Notes under the pieces: model-generated | Told to the model about the DNA's origin: nothing | The model's database searches: none | The model's input: the letters and a program-made list of their open reading frames with translations, nothing else | Shown here: one piece after another, positions 13,207-33,771 of the stretch | Position numbering within the stretch: the stretch's first letter is position 1 | Layout of the letters: each line of letters opens with the position of its first letter | Assembly (NCBI GenBank): GCA_012861695.1 | Contig: JAAOOA010000399.1 | Location: 10,449,147 to 10,513,146 of the forward strand | Direction of reading: 5' to 3' | Length of the DNA stretch: 64,000 nt | DNA from: Trematomus loennbergii | Lineage: Eukaryota > Chordata > Actinopteri > Perciformes > Nototheniidae | Program-made: the position numbers and the translations under genes

Positions 13207-16081
13207 CCTATAATGGACGTATTATAACATATTTGTATCATATTATTATAATGATTATTTTATTTGGTTTACACTTACCTTTTCTTGCTCTCTTGATGTT
13301 TGAGATTCACTGGCTGAACACGTTTGTGGTTATTCTGATTGTTCCAGGTCTGACGTAACATCATCAGCCACAACAACATCCACACTGAGGCTGCACAGAG
13401 AGTCCGCACATAAAAATAGAACAACTCAGGCTGAGTTCTCATTCTGTTCTGAAGAGGCACTATGTTTTTACCAAGTCTGTACATTTTGTACTGAATTGTA
13501 AATGGAGACTAATTAGAGAATCAGAAAGCATTAATGAACCAACAGATAACGGGGTGGTCTCATATTGCTACAGCCATTAGACGGTGCATTGCCTGATTAA
13601 ATCTGGAATTAAATAATTAGGTAGTTTAATATTTTTCAAATACCGTTCAGGGGAAAGAATGTGACAAGGATGCAAAACAAGAAAGATAACGACCGCTACC
13701 GAGGTGACAGAACAATGAATTCACTTTTGTTTTATATAATTATCAGATCATAAATTATGTTAATCCCCCCTTGTTTATTTTAACGCATAACCTCATTCAA
13801 CATTGATCAGCTCACATGATCAAAGCAAACATTATTCTGTACACTCAACCTCCACTTTTAATGCAACTCCAGTCAGTTTCCCTATTCATACATATTTCCT
13901 TCTCTGGGCAAAATCAGCAGATTCCTGTTTGTGTGATTTAAATAAACAGGGCTGCTCCTGCTTGAGGCTCTCCTTCAATTTTCCACTTCATATCCTGAGT
14001 CAAGCCGTGTTAATGTGACAAACAACCATACCAGCCTGTCATGGGAAAAATCTGGCGTCACCTGCAGAGAGGAAGGATCGGGATGACTGGTGTTTTCACC
14101 TGCATGCTGTCATTCACGGGCAGAGATGCTCACTTAACGACGGGAGAGTCAGCCTGAATCTGCCTTTTCCTGAAGCGATTCAGGGTGTCAGTAATTCATC
14201 TGCAGGATGTGAATAGGTGACTCACTTACAGTCAGATCTGTCACAGCAGGTGTTCTCCCGCTGAAGTTGTGGATGATTTAGCTGATTCAAGGAGAAAACA
14301 AGATTGGGATGAGCTGGCATATTTCTCTGACCTCCGAGGCTGATTAATAACCTTCTATGTGCACTTCATGGGAGTTTGGCTGAGGCTCACAACTCACAAG
14401 TGAGAAAAATGCAATTACCATGGATGGTAGACACATTTAGCGCAGTATGAGTACTGGTATTTTTTCCTGTACATGACTCGTGCAGGTAAACAAAGTGGGT
14501 TGTAACCCATTTTTTGCCTAAAGAGAGCTATGCCACCTTGTAAGACTTTACTGTGGTCCAGGCTTTGTGAAGGAATCTCAACTAAACTCGACTGGATTGC
14601 TTTCCTTCTTACCGCCCACAGATATGTAACGCATCACATTAAAAATGCTAAATAGAAATGCACATGTCAACCATAACTACAGAGACTTTATTAGTCCTCC
14701 TTAGTGTACATCACAGGGGCGTTGGGAGATTCCTTTGAAGAGTGGGGACATTACTGTGACACTGCCAGAGGCTTTTAGAGGTGCTCAGGCATCGGTGAAT
14801 GCACGGAAATACAGCTTAGTCATCTCTTGACTCCGAGCTGTGTGCTTGCTGGTACAAGGGATGAAGGACTTCTTCCTCATTGCTGCTGTATTTAAAGTTA
14901 GCCTAAATAAGATGTCTTTCCTCCACCTCTTTCATCTGCTCCATTCTCCAACAGGAGCAGAAAAAGGTCTCTCAACTCTCCGCCGTTCTCTGGTTCTTTC
15001 TATCCTCCCTTCCCCTGTCTTTCTCCCTGTGTGAGGGAGCTGAAAGCTCTTTAAAGATGCCCCAGGGCTTAACCACTTTGACATTATTACATGAGCCTGT
15101 CTCCATCAAACCAATCCCAAGCCAATTGAGGAGCTTACATCTTGCCACAGCAGCTTTACTGGGACGAGGGAAGCTTCTAATTCCACTGACATGGCCAGCT
15201 GTAGACTTCATCACACCTGGCTGATTCAGGGACTTTTGAGGAATATTAAACTTCATGGACAGACGTAAAAATAAGAGGGACAGAGAGAGATGTAATATGC
15301 ATCAGATGTGCCCATGTGTTTTCACCTAAGGGTACATTTCTGCTGAAGAGCAGATACAGCTTCAGGGAGATCTTACATAATCCCAGAGTTAAATATTCTA
15401 TATGCACTGCACATTGTGTACTGTATGCTGTTGTGGGTCACAGTGGTAAGACTCCTAATCATCTTTTGCTAAATGAAAATGTTTTGTAGTTAAAAAGCAC
15501 GCTATACAGAACACAAGGGCTCAACGAGTACATTTACTAATAATGAATTATGTGTGCATTCATTTGCATAAAAGCTAGTTTGGGCTGTTGTAAATGCATG
15601 TTTTTTAAACAATAATTGAAAATGGTTTGGATCAGCAGTAATACATTGCTAGCTTTTAATAGTTATTTTAAAAGTCTATTAATACAGTTAGTGTTGAGAA
15701 GAAGCTCAGTCCATTCAATCACCCTGTCTGTCCACAATCAGGAAACACCAGTCATCATAAACATTATAGTGAATCACAGAAACTGTTGCTACTTCTTCAT
15801 GCACACTTTCCAGGTCATTATGCTTACTGAACATACTCTTGACCAATGGTGACATACAATTGAAATATCCAAGGGAAATTATTAAGTCAGCCAATGAGGG
15901 TTATTTTCAGTTTGGTTTCTTTGTTTGTCAGCAAGATCACAGAAAACCACTGCCCTGATTTGAATGAATAATCAATTTTATGTTGGAGCGGATCTGAATC
16001 ACAGGGTGCATGCACGCATCATTTTCACTTATGGGAATGGCCTTGGTTGAAGTCTGCACTCTCTCCGAATTTCCTTCTAGT
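13206..16081. other. unique noncoding stretch, nothing recognised
   Basis: No repeat or gene that I can support. Short frames at 13275-13484, 13803-14018, 14840-15256 and 15616-15852 lack domains and splice context. Confidence 0.5.
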
Positions 16082-16404
16082 TTAAAGTGGACCTATCATG
16101 CTATATTTGAAATATAGTGTAGGACCATACCTATATAAGGCATATTTATACTTGGCCGTGGCTGTCTCCTCCTGATTGGAGTTGGCCCAATAGCCGTAGC
16201 GCCACTTCTGTGATGTCATAGAAGTGTTCAAATCTGGATCAGTTTTTATCAGATCCGTTGCAGCCCCTTTTTTAGAGATTTGGGTATGGAGGAAAATAGA
16301 GAGGGTTGTGTTTCTGACACTTGGTGAGTTCCCTGGAACACCGGGGACACATATTCATGTATAAAAGACGTACAAAAGCATTTTGCATGATAGGTCCCCT
16401 TTAA
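16082..16404. mobile_element. TTAA-flanked MITE, 323 bp
   Basis: TTAA lies at 16082-16085 and 16401-16404. The left end AGTGGACCTATCATGC and the reverse complement of the right end, AGGGGACCTATCATGC, agree at 15 of 16 bases. The ends resemble those of the element at 3012-3830 (shared pattern AGGG-CC-AT-TCATG), so the two are probably relatives mobilised by the same kind of transposase. Just inside the left end is a short palindrome, CTATATTTGAAATATAG. No coding capacity is present. Assignment to piggyBac-like elements rests on TTAA plus the inverted ends. Confidence 0.82.
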
Positions 16405-17602
16405 TAATTTCAGCTTAAAAATGTTAATGTTATATAAAAATACACACTCTAAAACATCACTACATGTTATTTTGTGTGTCAGCTCATGTCAGCCCCACTG
16501 CACCAGTCCCAAATGTACATTACCCTATTCATTACCGCAGTGCTTCTACCCCACTTATGGATTTTGATATTAAGTGAATCAAGTCATCTATCATTCAAAA
16601 GGTGCCGGCAGCTCCCACCCACAGCAAAAAGTTTTAGAACGGTAAACTTGAAAATGAAAACTGCAACACTTTCACTTTCCTTGAAGTGTCCGTTTTGTAA
16701 GTACACTGGGTTCAGTTGACCTGTCAGCTCGATTGGACTTTGCCTTTTGCTCAGCGGCCTCATGTACTGCAACGAAATGCTTTGTCGAGACAAAGTCAGA
16801 GACACAGCAGGGAATAAATGGTAGCAAAGAGGATAAAGAAAAATGGAAAAAAGGACATCTAAAGTGGTGTGAGTCGTGTTTGAGTAAGATACAGTAACAG
16901 CAAAGTACAACCAAGAACAATCACACATCTCAGTTAACACTCTTCTATTTCTATTTATTAATTTCTATATTAATCTTGGAGGACAATGGAGAAAATCAGC
17001 CACTTAAAGGTCCTGCTCAACCTTGAAGTGATAACTTTTGTGGAGTTTTTATAAAGCAAGCCTGACTCATACTTCCCTTACTGCCGGTCTTCCTCTCAAA
17101 TTTAATACGACTGCGTGGCTGTGACACTGAATGTGATCGCACCAGTAGCTCTGCCAAGTACATAGTGTCTCTCTGGAGGAAGGGGACTGCATGACTGTGG
17201 GATGCAGGATCTGTCTCATCCTGGCACCCACGCTGACAAGGTCCATGTTAATTGTTGATGGGTGTTGCTGAATGAAATCTATAGATTAACAGCAATGCTA
17301 AACAATGTCGGAATTAGGTCTTGTCCCTAAATACATTTGAGAGTGGACTCAAAAAAGCATTGGGTCGTTTTATCATGTCAGCTCTTTGCTTTGTCAATAT
17401 ATTTGGACCTAACTGTTGTTGAGGATCAGTGGATACACACAGCAGTGAAAGTTAAGATTTACTTTACAAGTTGACACTGAATCCAACACTTAAAAGCATT
17501 TAGTCACATCTGTTGTTTATCCTCAGTGATCTGCCCAGTGGCCATGGACAGTACTGAAATGAATAGGACCATGTGGCGCTCAATCTCGACTGACATATAA
17601 CC
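16405..17602. other. unique noncoding stretch, nothing recognised
   Basis: Overlapping minus-strand frames of 118 and 82 codons at 16584-16940 have no recognisable domain. Confidence 0.5.
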
Positions 17603-18030
17603 TAGGGCTGGGCCATATGGCTCGTAAATAATATCTAAATATGTTTAGGCTCTGCGACAATATAACATGTACATCCTTATATTTCCATATATTCTCTAAT
17701 ATAACAAAACGTTTTAATGGTCACTTTAACGTAAAACGTTGAGGATAAAAACTAATCAGTGTTTTTTGGTAAATGTAACACTGTTTCAAATAGTGAGCTT
17801 CGTTGCGTACATTGAGTTTAATCTTTTAAAAATCCAATAGAGCAACAAAGCCGCTAACGTTAGTCTTCAATCTAGCATAGACACATTCATCACTCGCTAA
17901 CACACAGCTAGATGCTAATGAGGTTTGTAAGTATCATCCCTACAAATAAATAACCCTGACCTTGGATGTCGCACTGGATTAAGCTAGCTAGTTAGCCTGA
18001 GAAGCTAACGTTTTGCTGCTTACATTAGGG
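17603..18030. mobile_element. probable hAT-type MITE fragment (left end only)
   Basis: The stretch opens with TAGGGCTGGGCCATATGG. This is one change from the TAGGGCTGGGCGATATGG end of a common teleost hAT-like MITE whose next bases are also rich in AATATC/ATATTT motifs, as here. I cannot find the matching right end (CCATATCGCCCAGCCCTA), so it is truncated or replaced, and the right border is a guess. Several GCTAACGTTAG-like words lie in 17850-18015. Confidence 0.5.
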
Positions 18031-25756
<7,726 letters not shown>

Positions 25757-25899
25757 CAGTGGAGAGTCAGTGGAGAGTGAGCAAATGTGAGCCAAATGAC
25801 ACGAATAAGCCTGAATAGTTTGTTAATATGGTGACACAACACAGTTGTTCTAATACAGCACGTACCATGATAACGTATTTTTAGGTGCTTTATCTTAAG

Positions 25900-26234
25900 C
25901 AAGCAACTATTATTGACTAATTGATCAACAGAAAAAATGCCTATTAGTTAGTTAATTTAATAAGTTGTTAAAGTAATGTTTCAGAAATGGCAGAAAATGC
26001 TCTTCTCCTTTCAAATATGTCTAATGTTTCTGTTTAATGTCATATTAAACCGACTGTCTTTGGGTTTTGGACTTGAAAGCAGACATTGAAAGACATCACC
26101 TTGGACTTTGAGAACCTTGGATGGACACTTTTCACAGTTTTCCAACCTCTTAAAGACCAAATTGTTTATCGATAAATGTAGAAAGTAATTGGCAGAATAA
26201 TTGACAATGAAAATTATTGATTGTTGCAGCACTA
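25900..26234 (-). mobile_element. decayed hAT-like teleost MITE
   Basis: Read on the minus strand it begins TAGTGCTGCAACAATCAAT and continues with words such as CAATTATTCTGCCAATTA, TTATCGATAAACAATTTGGTC and GATGTCTTTCAATGTCT. These follow the order of a very common fish MITE whose intact end is TAGGGCTGCAACTAACGAT. The far end, around 25900-25950, is heavily diverged. No target duplication could be read. The call rests on remembered family similarity. Confidence 0.6.
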
Positions 26235-26390
26235 AACACTATAACGCTGAACTGAGTTTGCAGTCAGACATTATCTCTTCTTTCCCCAGTGGAGACCCAC
26301 ACATGAGGCAAAAGAACAACCATAAAACAGCCGTCAATATCTAATCACTCACTGTTCCAGGGTACGGGCCAGTAATCACGAGAAGAAACA
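26235..26390. other. short unique spacer
   Basis: Nothing recognised. Confidence 0.4.
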
Positions 26391-26440
26391 CATTTTACAC
26401 AAAGCATTTTACACAAAGCATTTTACACAAAGCATTTTAC
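26391..26440. repeat. 14-bp tandem repeat, 3.6 copies
   Basis: The unit CATTTTACACAAAG is repeated perfectly three times (26391-26432), followed by a partial fourth copy. It is a small minisatellite inside otherwise unique DNA. Confidence 0.95.
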
Positions 26441-29400
26441 ATCTAATATGCATTTCTTCCATAGAGTCAGCATTCTTTTGGTATAATTAGCACTCTGGAA
26501 ACATGTTTTATGAACCTATCTTGCATGAGGAGTTCATTAAAGTCCATCCAAAGCCTCTATGCAAATGAATAGAACAAAGTGTTTTAATGAGGGGTAAAAG
26601 AGAGAGAAATCCCCTGCAGAACTGTAGCCTCGGCGTTTGGCCTGTGGTACAGCTGTGACACAGGATTCCTGATTCACAAACTACTGTGGAATAATCAAAT
26701 TCATGTTAGAAAAAGAGGAGAAATCGAGTAGAAAGTCTCACATAAAGTGAAGTATCCTTGGCAATACAGCAGAGGGTGTACATAAGGCTATACACATTTA
26801 CTATTTGTCCCCGAAATATTATGACTTCCCAGATGTTTATGTAAATCATCCAATAGTGCTGGAATTAAAAAATAATATATTAGCTATAGTTTGTTACTAA
26901 AAATAATTGCAATACCCGATTAAACATTGAACCGTGATTTATCATGTAAAAATGCTTTTTACCCTTTTAGATCATTAAGTATTTTAGGGTTTTTAGACTG
27001 TTGTGATACAAAGCAAGCAATCTGATGACAAAAGCTTGAGGGAAAAAGGAATATCAGGATATGTTGTTCCTTGCTTATGAATTTACAGCAGATATTTTGA
27101 TCTCAATCACTATTATGTCCTTAGTTCATTATGTAACACACAATTCGCCGCAGTTAGCACCACTCCAAATGAACTGTTTTTGTTGTTTGTTGCAGACTAA
27201 ATAAGAACAGTCGCCCTTGATATAATCAAACAAAACTTCATAACATTGGATAAAACGCAACACTTTTAGCCTCAGGAGAGAACAAATAAGAGCAAATTGA
27301 TTGTGGAATGAACGGAGTTTTGGGTACAGCATGACCCTACATGTAGTGGTGAATATCTTTCAGACTGTACTATTGTTAATAAGGTGGATCGTCTTGGTTG
27401 TCAGTGTCATGCTCGAGTATTACTCTGAAGAAGAACAAAAGAAAATCTGCATGCTGACAGCAAGGTTAGTTTAAAATCACAAATATTTGATGCTCTTATG
27501 TTTAATTTAAACAATTATAAAACGCCTTTTGCTCTGGCCTGTCTTACGTGCTGTCATTCTTTACACATACAGTGCTATATAGAAGCCTACACTCTATCTG
27601 AGACAGACAGAAACTGCATAATTAGCAAGCATGTATTTATGGCAATAATCATTTGAATTTCAAATGATATGTTTTATGCATATGCTCTGCTACACTTCAC
27701 ATCTTACAATGTGTCGTCAACGCAACTCAAGGCCATTGTTCATTATCAGCAACACACGTGATTTTAATAGCTAATTAACACTCAATGGAATATGATGTAT
27801 GATGGTGCTGCTGACAGCAATTTGTTTGTAAAAAATATGCATTTACATACAAATATTAACAGCAGTTAATAGTGCTGCCGGGAACATCTGGGTGATCTAC
27901 TTATGGAAATGCCAACTCAAATCCTATGAGAGCACTAAAGGGAGAGCAGGGAGGCACTTTAAGTGAACTAATATGTTAATACAAGATGGTGGTGTTGTAA
28001 ATAATAAGACAAAAGGCTTATGTCAACTGGGTAAAGGTAGATTTTAGTCATTTAGCTCAAATATAAAAGACATGTATTGGCTTTTCATTGGATAATGCAA
28101 ACTGTCTGTGTTGTTTTTCCATTATGAGAAGACTACTGATACCACCTTTGATCAAACTTCAAATGTGTAAAGGGATCAGTTAAAAGTTATTGCCAAAAGT
28201 CTGTATATGGTTTTATAGGTTAACATTTCTACTCATGCTCAGTGTTACAGCATGAGGTCTCCAATGACCATCGCTAACAGGAAGTAAATAGCTATATGCT
28301 CTCAGATGCTTGTCCATGTGTCATTGCTCCCCACTGAGTGGTTTTATTTGAGGTAATATTGATCCAATCAATATTTGTAGAGGTCAGCATTTGTTCAAAC
28401 ATTTATTAAAGAGGTTTTTTGTTTCCAGACTATAAAAAAATTAAGATTTTAAACGTTCACCCTTTGATGTTTTCCAGTGTGCCCTGATGAATGGGTCGCT
28501 GTTATGTATGAACGTCAGGCAGCTCAGTGGAGCAAGAAAAATCACTAATGCTACAGCTGCAGAAAGGATATTGATCGGTTTCTTTGAGTACAAAAATCAA
28601 GGAGCTGTTATCAATGTCACTAGAAATGTAAGAAGGTACAAAGTGGCTCCTTCCAGCACTCTCTTTTCCTCCTCATACACTTTCCCAAAACAACAACATT
28701 TCACAGGATGAGAATGGAAAGAAGACGCAATTCCTATGCAATGATCCTCTGCTTTACAACATGACCAGCAGTTTGCTCCCGTGGATGGTATTGCAGAAGA
28801 GATTTGTGCTCAGAATGAAATTAATCCAGTGTGAAATCAAGAGTCCAGTGGTGAACCTCAGGGAAGCCCACAGAGGACACTCATGATGCCGAGCATCGCG
28901 GCTATCTTCCATCAGAGCTCATTGCTCTGCAGGCAACATTGTGCATGGGTCTGCATGACAAAACATGCCCCGTCATCCATGCAACAACACAACACGGGTA
29001 CACTTACTGTACTGATGGTATTCAAACTATTTAACATCAGAGACACTGACATTTCTCTCCGGATCAGTTTTTGGCCTGAGCAAAGAAAAGCCCTCAGAGT
29101 TTTACGAGTCTGCACAAAGGACAAGTTCCGCCTCCCAGAGCAACATCATTTTTTTTATTTGACAGCCGCCTTTAGATAAAATGGCTTGAGGATCCATTGC
29201 TGTTCAATCCAGACAAGGTCGAGGCATGCTGTTTTTCTGCAGCCTATTAGCTAATTCTCCTGGCTTTTCAGCCGTTTCAATATATCCAGAAACAACATCA
29301 AGCAGGCCGTGGTCTCATTAGCACTGGCTCTCGAGTTGCAGTGACAACTGGGCAGAAGATGCTAATGAGGGCATTACATGAAGACAGAATATCCACTATA

Positions 29401-31538
29401 GTCCTGAGGGTTGGAGAACAAATACATCTGAATGTGTTGTACCTTTCTGTACCTTGATGCAGGGGCTGGAGAGTCTCTTGTTGTGGTCAAAGAAGAGCAG
29501 GCTCAGAGAAGAAGAAATCCTGAAACCCAAACAGGTGAATCAGCTTCAGTAGTCATAAACAACACAGAGTTAATGCCACAGTGTATATTACATTGCTAAA
29601 TAATGGTTTATGTCTAAAAAGCTGCGTTGGTGAATATTGGCAGCTTAGTTTGATTTGTGGATATGCACATTATTAATAGCCCTTTGTTAACGGTGCCATT
29701 GTCCTCGGAAATGTTTATTTTATCGTGACAACTATTTCATTTATTTGGAAAATCAATTAGCTTTCTGAAAGGCAGAAATCTCTAGAGATAAAGCATTTCA
29801 ATTAAAAACCATAGATGAGATTAGAGAAATGCTTCCTGAGGCAGTACAACTCCAGGAACACATATCATGAAACAGTTGGAAAATGTTTCTACTTGCATAA
29901 TAAGACTTGAATATTGCTATCAGTATGAAGTTCAACTTTCAACTTTTTAATTTTTTAAGGTTTCATATCCAGAGGTGATATGAAGAGATGACACTGGAGA
30001 TCAAACGGATCGCTGTGAAGAGAAGCGACAAGTTCAATGTCGTGTGGCTTTTTTTCTGATATTACTGTAATTTACAAGGTGCAACATATCACACAGACTA
30101 CATATTAGACCCTATATAGGGCACCCTCGCAGTCTATCATTAAATATAATATCCATTGTGTGACGCAGAGACTATTTCCAGTGACAAAGATCTGATCAAC
30201 ACGAGCAGAGATAACACACTGATTATTTCCTGAAGACTGCTGTGGTTCAATTTGGAATCTGTTATTTATTAGCTTTTCCTAGACTATTCTCCAGTCTCTT
30301 TTCTGATCTCACTTTGATTGTTTTGGTGATTATCCTAATTGAGAGTTGCAGAAAAATTCCAGATTTGTGACAATTAGGAAACAGTCAATCAAATATGTAT
30401 TTCAAAAATTGTCAATCGCACAGCAACTACAAGAAGACCTTTAGCATGCCGTCAAAAATAAGCATGCACATATTTTAGGTTGATTGGGTCCAGTAGAATA
30501 AGAGTTCAGCCTTGGAAAGACAGGCAGAATAATTACAATGTTTTCTTTAAACTTGTTAAATTGTAGTTGCAATGAACTACGGTTTGAAAATGTTTAAGTA
30601 TGGCAAAAAGCAAGGTAAGAAAACAGATATCAGGGCAGCCAAGTCACTTTTATAAATGACTTGCCTTCCCTGATGTTTGAAATAAAAATACAAGACAGAA
30701 ACAATATCATGGCCCTGTGAATGCTTTTCATTTGCGTGAAAGAAAGGTAATAAGAGGCTCTGGCCCAGACGCTTGTTGGTTTTCATATCTTATTCCACAC
30801 GGGGAGCATCAGTGGTGATATCTGGACGGTTATTGGATGTGTGCTACAGAGCAGACACTGATCAGTGACCTTAACTGACCTCGGCTCGACCTCTGCGTGA
30901 CGGGAGAAGCTGGGGCTCCACTGGGTTGTGCGCGTTGATGTCTGACATCATTCACTCTGAGCATCATTTTCAGCTTAGTCACTGGGTTCATCTTTCATTA
31001 GCCAGAGGTCAGTAGTGTATGTGTGTATGCTGCAGTAAACTCACCATTTGCTTACAGGTGAATGGGTTCACATGTCTACATTATAATTGTATTTCTTTGT
31101 GAAGGCCTGCAAGTGTGTGTGTGTAATTCAGATCTCAATATCATTAAAAATCCCTCCTTTTTACGAGAAGAGCTCCTAGAAATCAATTGAAACGACCTAT
31201 CTGCTGGGCCACAAAGTGAGGCCAGAAGCATAATTGGCAGCCTGCAGCCATAATTGAATATGTCTGTGGTATTCATGAGATTGGAGCAGTAATGAGGCCT
31301 ATTTTCCCAGAGTGATAATACAAACAGGTAAACAAGATCAAGATGAATATCTTTGGTGGGAACATTTAGTCAGCACCGGTTCAAACACACTCACACATAG
31401 CCTCTCATTAGAACCTTCTGGAATATTTGACCACTAGAGGCGCTGTGGGTTTAAACAAAAACATATAAAAGGACGGCTAGGCAAAATAAACAGTGCAGGA
31501 TTTTGTTATTCCATTTCTGACTTCGTGGACAAGCTAGT
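26441..31538. other. unique noncoding stretch, possible regulatory DNA
   Basis: No gene or repeat family is recognised in 5 kb. A perfect inverted repeat with 10-bp arms and a one-base centre sits at 27648-27668 (ATCATTTGAA / TTCAAATGAT). The pieces at about 27590-27960 and 29160-29400 are repeat-free and dense in TAATTA-, CACGTG- and ATGCTAAT-type motifs, the usual look of vertebrate developmental enhancers, but conservation is unknown. The short frames at 28487-28711 and 28883-29179 look like chance. Confidence 0.4.
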
Positions 31539-31546
31539 ATCAGGAC
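31539..31546. repeat. target-site duplication, left copy
   Basis: ATCAGGAC lies directly before TAGGGCTGTCA and is repeated exactly at 32480-32487 after TGACAGCCCTA. Eight bases is the hAT target-duplication length. Confidence 0.9.
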
Positions 31547-31843
31547 TAGGGCTGTCAGTCGATTAAAATATTTAATCGCGATTAATCGCATGATTGTCCA
31601 TAGTTAATCGCGATTAATCGCAAATTAATCGCACATTTTTTATCTGTTCTAAATGTACCTTAGAGGGATATTTTTCAAGTTTTTAATACTCTTATCAACA
31701 TATGAGTGGACAAATATGCTTTATATGTTTGTTTATTATCATTTGAACAATGACAAATATTCTCATGAATATTAAACACAACAACCTGAACATTACAAAT
31801 ATTCGCCTCAATTCAACCTGGAACCTCTCTCATACAATAATAC

Positions 31844-31851
31844 TGTGTGTG

Positions 31852-31896
<45 letters not shown>
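31844..31896. repeat. (TG)n microsatellite inside the hAT element
   Basis: TG run with one TTG interruption near the left end, nested in the 31547-32479 transposon. Confidence 0.95.
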
Positions 31897-31897
<1 letters not shown>

Positions 31898-32152
31898 ACA
31901 CTGTGATGGATCGTTGGAGCTATGTGCCGCTCGAGGCATATATGCTCGAACGTGTGCTGCCTGGACGCTGCAATCATGTAGCGCGTACTACCGTGCTGAG
32001 TGCGCTGACTTTTCGTACAATGTCCCACTGTCTGGCTACCTGCATAAAGTCAAGTGCTCGGCGCAGTTGTCGGCGAAATGTCATTGAAACAGCTCCTTAT
32101 ATCCGTTAGCGCAGCTAGCTAGCACCAGATGCTAACAACAACAACACGTAAG

Positions 32153-32244
32153 GTGTGCCTCGCTCGCGCGAGTCGCGCCACACACACCCTCCCGGTCCGT
32201 GTGCCTCGCTCGCGCGAGTCGCGCCACACACACCCTCCCGGTCC
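32153..32244. repeat. 46-bp perfect tandem duplication, CpG-rich
   Basis: The two units 32153-32198 and 32199-32244 are identical. Each begins GTGTGCCTCGCTCGCGCGAG, contains the palindrome CTCGCGCGAG and ends CTCCCGGTCC. The identity suggests a recent duplication within the transposon or slippage; a third partial copy (CTCCCG) follows. Confidence 0.95.
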
Positions 32245-32479
32245 TCCCGATGGCCAGTCCGGGCCTGCCGGTGAGCGTGGAAGTGTGGTCTGCCACAAGC
32301 GGGCGGCAGGAGCGGGGCTGTCAGCATCAGCTTGTAGATGGTATTTTAAACTCGATGCGCTCTGAAACTACGGCGGCCGAGGACAAAAAATACACATGCG
32401 TTAATCGCGTTAAAATAATTAGTGGCGTTAATTTTTTTTTTGCGTTAACGCGTATTAACGCGTTAACTTGACAGCCCTA

Positions 32480-32487
32480 ATCAGGAC
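32480..32487. repeat. target-site duplication, right copy
   Basis: ATCAGGAC, identical to 31539-31546. Confidence 0.9.
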
Positions 32488-33771
32488 ATTTATTTACTCA
32501 ATTAGATTGCATCCTTGGGGAATGTCTTAACTAGTCAACACTTTCGTAATGCGTAAATCGGTTGCCAGGACACATATGAAACAGTGTAAAAACAAAAACA
32601 ATCAACTATAGTCAACAGGAAGTCCCTGGAGAATCATGATATTTAAAAATATAATAAATGCTAAATGATAGTGATGCATAGACTTGTACATTTGGACTGA
32701 GTTAGAAAGACTAAACTATTGGGAGGGAAATAATGAACCAAGCTAACCTAACAGATGCTATTTGGTCACTCAGACATTGTTGGCATATTACTATTTAAGT
32801 TATAAGAAGTTATTTTGGTGAACTGCAATTTCAAAACTTATTTTATTCAGTGTCACGCAAAAAGTTTCCCTCAGGCTGCCTCTTCTACTTTTCACTTCAA
32901 GCCAATACTTATTCAAGCGAAAATGTCTGACAATGTAGGAAAAGCTTTCAATTAGTTTTTTAGGCCTTGAGAATATGTCTAACATATTTCAAATTAAACA
33001 AAACTGTTTCTTTACTCAATATGACACCTTTAACCCTAGAGCAAAATGGATCTTTGTAAGTTCCACTGCATATACGGAGGTCAATAACGCCGTCAATGCT
33101 GTATTGATCCTTTTAAAGTGCACATTGCTTTGATTTTTGTCTTTCTGAATGTTGGTTCCTTGCCAGCTACTAGTGCTTTTAGGGTCAACTAAGGAGAGAA
33201 TAAACGTTACTACTGACTGAGCAGCAATTAGTGATATGCAGTCGAGTTTGACTGTAGGCCTGTCCTTCTTCATGTATGAGCTAAACCTCATTGTGGCTCA
33301 CGCCGTTGTGTTTTTCTCAGTTTTTCACTTGTGCAAACAGTAACAGTAAGTGCTAACCGTAGGCCTGAATGCAGCAGGGTCTCGCTGAGGCAACATTAGC
33401 CCGGTGCATTAGCCTAGCTCTCCTGTGACACACTTTCTGCTGTGTGAGGCAACCACTCTGAGCCAGATCTAACCGTTTCACTGCAGGCCGCACAGCCTCA
33501 CTGCTGCTCATCTGACGCTCACTTCTGATCTCCGCTCTTCTCTCTTTTACAGTTAACCCTCCGACGTCTTTGTTTTGCTACTAATTTCTCGTAAACCCTG
33601 TGCACCCATCTCTTTATATATTTCTGATATTCTCTTTCCTTTTATCTTTTTGCTTAAACTCACAGTTGATCACTTGAAATCCATGCTTTGACTGGACTGA
33701 CCAAGCCACTAGGTAAATAAACACAAATCCTCCCTTCCCTCCTTAATTCTGCTCTTTCTTTCTAACACATC
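32488..33771. other. unique noncoding stretch, nothing recognised
   Basis: No repeat family or gene that I can support. The short minus-strand frames at 32800-32985 and 33016-33291 lack domains. Confidence 0.5.

Larger units (their letters stand above)
31547..32479. mobile_element. hAT-type non-autonomous transposon, 933 bp, with intact 8-bp target duplication
   Basis: The terminal inverted repeats are TAGGGCTGTCA and its complement TGACAGCCCTA. Both flanks carry ATCAGGAC, a perfect 8-bp duplication, so both ends are real and the insertion is fairly young. Subterminal regions are packed with palindromic TTAATCGCGATTAATCGC-like words on the left (31560-31635) and GCGTTAA/TTAACGC words on the right (32400-32466), likely transposase-binding repeats. 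The centre holds a (TG)n run (31844-31896) and a CpG-rich block with a 46-bp tandem duplication (32153-32244). Frames at 31750-32109, 32115-32327 and 32129-32471 carry no domain. The known family is common in teleosts; the superfamily assignment follows from duplication length and termini. Confidence 0.9.

Noticed and set aside
32153..32244. Two identical 46-bp units considered as a CRISPR-like array
   Set aside because: The units are directly adjacent with no spacers, there are only two, and they lie inside a vertebrate hAT MITE.
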